From Candidatus Aminicenantota bacterium (lineage in GTDB: Bacteria > Acidobacteriota > Aminicenantia > S016-38), in NCBI GenBank assembly GCA_021161165.1, contig JAGHBF010000072.1, forward strand, positions 1 through 12,955: 12,955 nucleotides of DNA, given 5' to 3'. A program made the position numbers and the translations under genes. Positions 7,779 to 12,955 of this stretch are shown piece by piece. The notes beneath the pieces are model-generated. The model had not been told where the DNA came from and did no database searches. It saw only the letters and a list, made by a program, of their open reading frames with translations. The first letter of the stretch is position 1, and every line of letters begins with the position of its first letter.

Positions 7779-9845
7779 ATGAGAAAGTTTTTACCTTTTT
7801 TGATTGCCTTTCTTTTCATTTTTAATGGATGCTCTTCAAAACCGAGGGATTTTAATGTGCTTGTAATTACAATTGACACTTTGAGAGCAGACCATGTAAG
7901 TGCTATAAACCCCGAATCCCCAGTAAAAACTGAGGCCATTGATTCTATCGCTAAAAAAGGAGCATTGTTTACCAGGGCATTTGCCCATGCTCCCTTAACT
8001 CTTCCTTCACACACTTCAATTTTCACAGGTCTTACACCTATTGCCCATGGTATCCACGATAACTCTGGATTTGTCCTTTCAGATTCTTACACTACCATGG
8101 CTGAATTTCTGAAGACATTCAATTATTCCACCGGAGCTTTTGTATCTGCTTTTCCTCTTGATTCAAGATACGGCCTCTATCAAGGCTTTGATGTTTATGA
8201 TGACAGATATGGAACAGGAAAGAAGTTTCAGTTCTTTTTTGCAGAGAGAAGAGCGGAGAAAACTTTGTCCCTTGTCGAAAAATGGCTGGATGAACAAAAA
8301 GGTAAGTGGTTTCTCTGGATACATCTATTTGACCCTCATCAGCCTTATAATCCCCCTGAACCATTTAATACACGGTTTAAAAATGACCTATACTCTGGAG
8401 AAATCGCTTACACCGACCAGCAACTCAGCAAATTTTTCGCTTATTTGAAGAAAAAGGGGGTTATGGAAAACACAGTAATTGTAATTACCTCAGACCACGG
8501 AGAAGCTCTCGGAGAACATGGGGAAAGGACTCATGGTTATTTCGCATATAACTCAACTCTTCATGTTCCATTAATTATTTATTATCCTGGAATAAAACAC
8601 ATAAAGTCAGAAAAAAAGGTTTCTCACATTGATATATTTCCTACTTTATGTGACATATTGAACATTAAAAAACCAGAATTTCTTCAGGGCAAGTCTCTAT
8701 TACCAGAGATGAAGGGAAAAGGGAAGGGAGATAAAGTAATATATTTTGAAGCACTTTCTGCTTATTACAATAGAGGTTGGGCTCCCCTGAGAGGATTTAT
8801 AAAAGGAAATATAAAATTCATAGACCTTCCTATAAAGGAAGTTTATGATATTGATAAAGATTTCAATGAGACAAAAAATCTCGCTTCTGGATATGACACA
8901 ATAGAACTTGAAAAGCAGTTAAAAAAGATAATAGATTCGTACAGCAAAGGATTTTCACCTGAGGGAAGGAAGAAGGTAAGTGCGGAGGAAATCAAAAAAC
9001 TGAGAAGCCTGGGATACGTTGTGGGCACCGCAACCAGAAAGAAAGTTTATTCAAAGGCGGATGACCTCAAAGTCCTTCTGCCCTATCATCTCAAACTCAT
9101 GGATGCAATAAAATTATTCAGCGAAGGAAAGGTCACTGATGCTATTCCGTTACTTGAAAATATAATTGAGCAGAGACCTGAATTCGTTCAGGCTTATACA
9201 ACTCTTGCAACCATGTACAGAGCAATTGGTAAATTTGATGAAGCTGAAAAAGTTCTGAGAAAAGGTCTCAAATATAACCCGGAAAACAGTTCTCTTCTTT
9301 CCACTCTGGGAATAACACTTGTGGAAAAACAGGAGCCTGAAAAGGCCATCCCTATCCTGAAAGAAGCCTTGAAAAGAGACCCAAACGATGTGGATGCCTG
9401 GAATTCTCTGGGAATTGCTTACTGGAGATCGGGAAACTATGATGAAGCTATGGAAGCTTATAGAAAAGCTCTGTCACTTGATTCCAATGATCCTTTAGTT
9501 TACAACAATCTTGGATCCCTTTTTCTTTCCATGCAGATACCTGAAGATGCAGAAAAATATTTTAAAAAGGCAATAGAACTTGACCCATCCCTTGCGTCTG
9601 CTTATAACGGGATAGGAGCTGCCTACGAGATGAGGGGAAATCCCCGGGAAGCGGTAAAATGGTGGGAAAGGGCACTTGAAAAAGACCCGAACCATTATTT
9701 TGCTCTTTTCAACCTGGGAACTACCCTTTATAAGCTTGGGGAAAAATCGGAAGCCAGGAAATATCTTAAAAAATACTTGAAACTTTATGGTAAAGTTATA
9801 TCACAGGTGGAAAAGGAAAGGATCAGGTTTATGCTAACCCATTAG
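7779..9845 (+). CDS. Exported sulfatase-superfamily hydrolase/transferase with C-terminal TPR domain, 688 aa
   Basis: A hydrophobic signal ends at a lipobox-like FNGC (C18), so it is probably a lipoprotein. Residues 25-350 form an alkaline-phosphatase/sulfatase-fold domain: D33 in ITIDTLRADH, the nucleophile segment TLPSHTSIFTG (74-84), DPHQPY (185-190), SDHGEALGEHG (238-248), and H252. The formylglycine motif C-x-P-S-R is absent: Thr74 sits at the Cys position and His78 at the Arg position. It is therefore unlikely to be a formylglycine sulfatase and could use Thr to act on phosphate esters or transfer phospho-groups, as EptA- and LtaS-type enzymes do. A linker with KKLRSLGYV (406-414) leads to about seven TPR repeats (435-672) of 34 residues with the usual W/LG-Y-A pattern, probably a protein-docking surface. 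It starts a transcription unit with the permease 7 nt downstream. The substrate is unknown. Confidence 0.92.
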   Translation: MRKFLPFLIAFLFIFNGCSSKPRDFNVLVITIDTLRADHVSAINPESPVKTEAIDSIAKKGALFTRAFAHAPLTLPSHTSIFTGLTPIAHGIHDNSGFVLSDSYTTMAEFLKTFNYSTGAFVSAFPLDSRYGLYQGFDVYDDRYGTGKKFQFFFAERRAEKTLSLVEKWLDEQKGKWFLWIHLFDPHQPYNPPEPFNTRFKNDLYSGEIAYTDQQLSKFFAYLKKKGVMENTVIVITSDHGEALGEHGERTHGYFAYNSTLHVPLIIYYPGIKHIKSEKKVSHIDIFPTLCDILNIKKPEFLQGKSLLPEMKGKGKGDKVIYFEALSAYYNRGWAPLRGFIKGNIKFIDLPIKEVYDIDKDFNETKNLASGYDTIELEKQLKKIIDSYSKGFSPEGRKKVSAEEIKKLRSLGYVVGTATRKKVYSKADDLKVLLPYHLKLMDAIKLFSEGKVTDAIPLLENIIEQRPEFVQAYTTLATMYRAIGKFDEAEKVLRKGLKYNPENSSLLSTLGITLVEKQEPEKAIPILKEALKRDPNDVDAWNSLGIAYWRSGNYDEAMEAYRKALSLDSNDPLVYNNLGSLFLSMQIPEDAEKYFKKAIELDPSLASAYNGIGAAYEMRGNPREAVKWWERALEKDPNHYFALFNLGTTLYKLGEKSEARKYLKKYLKLYGKVISQVEKERIRFMLTH

Positions 9846-9852
9846 AGAACAA

Positions 9853-10866
9853 ATGAAAGAAAAACTGGAAACCACATTTTATCTTACTTTTTTAATAACC
9901 GTTCTGGGGCTTTTTTTAAAACTAACCTCTAGCTTTATGATTCCCTTCGCTGTAGCCATGATCCTCTATTTTCTTTTTTCCCCCATGGTGGACATCCTCG
10001 AAAAAAGAAAATTTCCTCGATGGGTGGCCATGTTAATTGTGGCGATTATAGTCTTTGGTCTCGTTGTTATTCTTGGTCTTCTCGCCTACTCCAGTTTTGA
10101 CATGATCGCACAGGAAATTCCAAGATACTCTTCAAAATTTGAAAAGGCAAAGGAATTTTTCATAAATCTTGGAGAGAAATACCCCATGCTCAAACTTGAA
10201 GAGCTTGTAAAAAACATCGATATCAGAGCTATAAGCTCATTTGCAGTAAAAACAATGGGCTCTTTCGTAAAATTCGTGAGCGAACTGTCTTTGATGCTTT
10301 TGTTTTTCTTCTTCATGCTGATAGGTAAGGGAAACCTCGAAAAGAAAATAGACAAAGTATATTCTGATTACAGGGCTTCCCAGTTCAAAAATCTATATAG
10401 AGAAACCACAAAGAAGATTTATAGATATCTCTGGACCAAGACAGTGGTAAGCTTAATAACTGGATTTAATGTATGGCTAATTCTTGTAATCTTTGGTATA
10501 GATTTTGCCTTTGTATGGGGCTTTCTTACGTTCATTTTCAACTATATCCCGAACATAGGTTCATTTATAATAACCATCCCTCCTCTTCTGCTTGCAGCTA
10601 TTAAATTTGGAAAACTTATTCCTGTGCTGTTCCTTCTTTTACTTCTGGTGTTAAACCAAATGATTATGGGAAATGTGGTAGAACCCAGGCTTATGGGAAG
10701 GACATTAAATCTATCTCCACTTTTAATTCTTTTTTCCCTGTTTTTCTGGGGCTGGCTCTGGGGTATTGTAGGTATGATAATCTCTGTGCCTCTCCTATCA
10801 ATCATTAAAATAATCCTTGAATCTTTTCCACAGACTGAAAAAATAGGTAAATTGATGGAGAGTTAA
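9853..10866 (+). CDS. AI-2E/PerM-family membrane permease, 337 aa
   Basis: Polytopic inner-membrane protein of the AI-2E transporter superfamily. I see about eight hydrophobic segments: near 8-23, 26-44, 57-80, 140-157, 196-214, 218-245, 255-272 and 288-320, with a soluble stretch at 82-135. Family signatures are GFLTFIFNYIPNIGSFI (223-239), EPRLMGRTLNLSPL (277-290) and the C-terminal WGIVGMIISVPLL (303-315). The name comes from a member implicated in autoinducer-2 export; other members act as Na+/H+ antiporters, so the substrate cannot be assigned. It starts 7 nt after the sulfatase-TPR stop with only a weak purine stretch (agagaa) as ribosome site, which points to cotranscription and translational coupling. 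Cotranscription could reflect a shared envelope role, for example export of a group used by the sulfatase-like enzyme, but that is speculation. Confidence 0.93.
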   Translation: MKEKLETTFYLTFLITVLGLFLKLTSSFMIPFAVAMILYFLFSPMVDILEKRKFPRWVAMLIVAIIVFGLVVILGLLAYSSFDMIAQEIPRYSSKFEKAKEFFINLGEKYPMLKLEELVKNIDIRAISSFAVKTMGSFVKFVSELSLMLLFFFFMLIGKGNLEKKIDKVYSDYRASQFKNLYRETTKKIYRYLWTKTVVSLITGFNVWLILVIFGIDFAFVWGFLTFIFNYIPNIGSFIITIPPLLLAAIKFGKLIPVLFLLLLLVLNQMIMGNVVEPRLMGRTLNLSPLLILFSLFFWGWLWGIVGMIISVPLLSIIKIILESFPQTEKIGKLMES

Positions 10867-10990
10867 TAACCAAGAAACAGAGGCTTACTAAGGATTTGTA
10901 ACCTTATTTTATAGTATTTGCCAAAATACTGTGTGGGGTCCATTTCCTCAGCTCTGGACTTACTCTCTAAGTATCTGGTATAAATCCTTT
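10867..10990. other. Intergenic region with AT-rich stem-loop
   Basis: These 124 nt lie between permease and symporter. AGTATTT (10913-10919) and AAATACT (10924-10930) form a perfect 7-bp stem with loop GCCA, extendable by wobble pairs to 10911-10932. It is not followed by a T-run, so it does not look like an intrinsic terminator. A weak AAGG/CCTT hairpin at 10890-10905, followed by attttat, is a poor terminator candidate. A GTG at 10931 is in phase with the symporter but looks noncoding. Confidence 0.35.
10955..10984 (+). promoter_or_regulatory. Promoter of symporter gene, leaderless geometry
   Basis: TGGACT (10955-10960, four of six to TTGACA), an 18-nt spacer, then TATAAA (10979-10984, five of six to TATAAT), ending 6 nt (tccttt) before the ATG at 10991. 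No Shine-Dalgarno sequence is present. It supports ATG 10991 as the start over GTG 10931. Confidence 0.55.
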
Positions 10991-12565
10991 ATGGGAGCAA
11001 TTGATTGGGGAATAGTCTTACTTTACATTTCAGGAATAATCTGGCTGGGGTTTTTCATTGGCTCAAAACAAAAAGGGAAGGAAGATTATTATCTTGCAGG
11101 GAGAAGGATGAAACCCTGGCAGGTCGCTCTTTCAATTGTCTCCACTCAGATTAGCGCAATCAGTCTTATAGGAGCCCCTGCGTTTGTAGCTATAAGAAAA
11201 GGAGGAGGGCTTTTCTGGCTGCAATATGAATTTGCAGTCCCTCTTGCTATGATAGGTATTCTCATTTTCCTTGTTCCCGTATATCATCGTAAAGGTCTGG
11301 TATCCATTTACGAATTTCTGGAATCCAGATTTGATAGACAGGTTAGAAAAGCTATTAGTTTCATCTTCCTTTTAAGCAGAGGAGCAGGCACAGCGGTAGC
11401 CTTACTTGCAACTTCTGTTGTTACCGCGGTCTGTCTTTCCATTTCTCTCAAATATACAATACTCCTTGTTGGAGTGGTAACGATTATTTATACCACCATG
11501 GGAGGAATAAAAGCAGATATCTATTCAGACATAATGCAATTCTTCATTTTTGTTGCAGGAGTACTCTTCTCGGTGGGATTCGTGTCACTATATTTATTAA
11601 AAACGGGCGTGTCCCTTTCCTTTCCCGTAATAACTCGTTTAAACATTTTTAAAATAAAAGAACTGGGATTCAGATCAGGCGAGACGTTTGGCTTCTGGCC
11701 AATGCTTATAGGAGGATTTTTTCTCTATTTTTCTTATTATGGATGTGACCAGTCCCAGGCACAAAGGCTTCTCACAACAGCAAATGCAGAAGATGCTCAA
11801 AAGGCTCTCGTACTAAACGGAATATGGAGATTTCCTGTAACCCTGCTCTATTTATTTTTTGGACTTCTACTAATTCCTTTCATAAATACACATCCCTCAT
11901 TCTATAAATTTATCCAGGGCAAACCGGTAAACTTTCTTGTTCCCCAATTTATAATCCAGTTCTTTCCTGCCGGTCTTAAGGGTTTAATGGTATCAGGAAT
12001 TTTCGCAGCCACAATGTCATCAGTTGACAGTGCTTTAAACTCCCTAAGTGCCGTCACCTGGGAGGATTTTCTAAGTCCATTATTTGCTAAAGGGAAAAAA
12101 GAAGGTGTTTTTATTTTAAGATTATTAACCATCCTATGGGGAATTTTTGCCATAGGAGTAGCATTTATCTTTATAAAAAGTTCAGAAACAGTAATAGAAC
12201 TGGTAAATATGATAGGTTCTGCATTTTATGGACCTATTCTTGCCGTTTTTTTGCTTGGGGTTTTCTTCTCGGGCATAAATGGGAAATCTGTGCTTCTGGG
12301 ACTTCTTGCAGGGGTGACCACTAATGTAGTTCTGTGGGGATTTTTTAAAGAAAAAGTCTCCTGGATGTGGTGGAATTTCATAGGTTTCTCAATTCCTTTT
12401 CTGATCACTTTCGCAATAGAGAATTTAAGGGGACAGACCCTTAAGTTCAATACTTTAAGTTTTGATAAAATTTCTAAGAACTACGCTCTTATACTTTTTG
12501 TAGCTTTTTCAGTTTTCATCCTAACAGCTTTTATTCTGGAAAAACTAATCCTGTTTTTAAGATAA
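10991..12565 (+). CDS. Sodium:solute symporter (SSS family), 524 aa
   Basis: LeuT-fold secondary transporter that uses the sodium gradient to import a solute. From ATG 10991 the protein opens with a first hydrophobic helix (about 5-23) followed by KGKEDYYLAGRRMKPW (28-43), the conserved loop after helix 1 of this family. STQISAISLIGAPAF (51-65) is the discontinuous helix at the sodium site, TTMGGIKADIYSD (168-180) is the family signature, and GCDQSQAQRLLTTAN (251-265) is another conserved loop. The Na2-site serines are visible as S343 and S344 in AATMSSVDSALNS. About 13 membrane segments fit the usual topology, and the length is normal. The substrate (sugar, amino acid, vitamin or carboxylate) cannot be assigned. 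The alternative GTG start at 10931 would add 20 residues that resemble translated intergenic DNA. The gene stands alone between promoter-like sequence and a new gene 42 nt downstream. Confidence 0.95.
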   Translation: MGAIDWGIVLLYISGIIWLGFFIGSKQKGKEDYYLAGRRMKPWQVALSIVSTQISAISLIGAPAFVAIRKGGGLFWLQYEFAVPLAMIGILIFLVPVYHRKGLVSIYEFLESRFDRQVRKAISFIFLLSRGAGTAVALLATSVVTAVCLSISLKYTILLVGVVTIIYTTMGGIKADIYSDIMQFFIFVAGVLFSVGFVSLYLLKTGVSLSFPVITRLNIFKIKELGFRSGETFGFWPMLIGGFFLYFSYYGCDQSQAQRLLTTANAEDAQKALVLNGIWRFPVTLLYLFFGLLLIPFINTHPSFYKFIQGKPVNFLVPQFIIQFFPAGLKGLMVSGIFAATMSSVDSALNSLSAVTWEDFLSPLFAKGKKEGVFILRLLTILWGIFAIGVAFIFIKSSETVIELVNMIGSAFYGPILAVFLLGVFFSGINGKSVLLGLLAGVTTNVVLWGFFKEKVSWMWWNFIGFSIPFLITFAIENLRGQTLKFNTLSFDKISKNYALILFVAFSVFILTAFILEKLILFLR

Positions 12566-12597
12566 AAAAACTCTGTGTTAACATAGTAAAAAAGAAT

Positions 12598-12602
12598 GGA
12601 GG
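12598..12602 (+). promoter_or_regulatory. Ribosome binding site of the right-edge gene
   Basis: GGAGG, 5 nt before the ATG at 12608. It fixes the start of a gene cut by the window edge and contrasts with the four genes here that have no Shine-Dalgarno sequence. Confidence 0.85.
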
Positions 12603-12607
12603 TTTAA

Positions 12608-12955
12608 ATGAAAAGGAAACTGGTTTTACTTATTGCCTTTCTTTTAACATTTACGTCTCTTAAAGCCACCAGCGATTTTGATATTTTTGCAAAAGCAGGT
12701 ATGGGAATTTCCTTCTTTCATACCCAGGGAAATTTTACAGAAGGAACGCCCCAGGTAGAGTTCAGTTTTATCCCCTATTATACTTATGGGATAGGCACTA
12801 CCTTTTCTGGAATAGGCCTGGGCTTCACTATAGTAAGTTTTGACTCTCCATATACAGAGAAAACCACTAAAGCCATGTATTCTTTAATTTTAGGGGGAAC
12901 CACTATAAATTATTACCAGACAGACCTGGAGAAGCTTTTTGACATATCATTTAGC
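12608..12955 (+). CDS. Exported protein of unknown function, N-terminal 116 residues (runs off right edge)
   Basis: I read this open frame directly: ATG at 12608 with GGAGG 5 nt upstream, open for 116 codons to the window end. Residues 1-20 form a signal peptide (MKRKLVLLIAFLLTF, then a cleavage-like SLKA-TS). The mature part has alternating polar and hydrophobic residues, aromatic-rich strands and glycine turns (for example FAKAGMGISFF at 27-37, GIGTTFSGIGLGFTI at 61-75). This pattern suggests a beta-rich or outer-membrane beta-barrel protein. I do not recognise a family. It follows the symporter by 42 nt, so cotranscription is possible, but its own ribosome site is strong. With the C-terminus missing, the barrel idea rests on composition only. 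Confidence 0.8.
   Translation, partial: MKRKLVLLIAFLLTFTSLKATSDFDIFAKAGMGISFFHTQGNFTEGTPQVEFSFIPYYTYGIGTTFSGIGLGFTIVSFDSPYTEKTTKAMYSLILGGTTINYYQTDLEKLFDISFS

Noticed and set aside
7655..8026. Minus-strand open frame of 123 codons across the peptidase end and sulfatase start
   Set aside because: It overlaps two well-supported genes and the hairpin, has no recognisable domain or ribosome site, and reads as a shadow frame.
9213..9794. DNA tandem repeat within the TPR region
   Set aside because: The 34-residue periodicity is at protein level; the nucleotide copies are well diverged, as usual for TPR genes.
10931..10990. GTG start for the symporter
   Set aside because: No ribosome site; the 20 added residues do not resemble the family; the -10 box at 10979 fits ATG 10991.
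12566..12607. Terminator after the symporter (ctgtgttaacatag)
   Set aside because: The stem is only 5 bp with a G-T pair and is followed by A-runs, not T-runs; too weak to call.

Overview
The window reads as a chromosomal segment of a thermophilic, probably hyperthermophilic, AT-rich bacterium. The strongest evidence is a complete reverse gyrase gene, the hallmark enzyme of life at very high temperature. Supporting signs are AGA/AGG-dominated arginine codons, proteins rich in Lys, Glu and Ile, and purine-rich coding strands. Two proteins with lipoprotein signals, an exported sulfatase-superfamily/TPR protein and a possible exported beta-rich protein fit a bacterium, likely with an outer membrane, rather than an archaeon. 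The mix of exported prolyl oligopeptidase, sulfatase-TPR lipoprotein, AI-2E-type permease and sodium:solute symporter recalls Aminicenantes/Acidobacteria-like lineages, but that placement is inference with low confidence. No phage, transposon, CRISPR, tRNA or rRNA signature was found.

Layout. Positions 1-1916, minus strand: two glycosyltransferases of GT4/GT-B type overlapping by 8 nt; the downstream one runs off the left edge. Positions 1917-2023: a very AT-rich divergent promoter region. Positions 2024-7701, plus strand: reverse gyrase, then a prolyl oligopeptidase lipoprotein 77 nt downstream. A perfect 11-bp hairpin lies at 7711-7738. Positions 7779-10866: sulfatase-superfamily/TPR lipoprotein and, 7 nt later, an AI-2E-family permease. 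Positions 10991-12565: a sodium:solute symporter. From 12608 to the right edge: the start of an exported protein of unknown function.

How it fits together. Reverse gyrase acts on chromosome topology. The other genes concern the envelope: sugar transfer, surface peptidase, surface phospho- or sulfo-ester chemistry, and transport. The window does not show one joint pathway linking them.

The most interesting pattern is in the start signals. Each of the four genes that appears to begin a transcription unit (glycosyltransferase at 1916, reverse gyrase at 2024, sulfatase-TPR at 7779, symporter at 10991) has a -10-like hexamer one mismatch from TATAAT ending exactly 6 nt before its ATG, and none has a Shine-Dalgarno sequence. 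Two other genes (5563, 12608) have strong GGAGG ribosome sites instead. This suggests leaderless transcription of first genes, and it also resolves two start-codon choices. I see no clearly new multi-gene defence or metabolic system.
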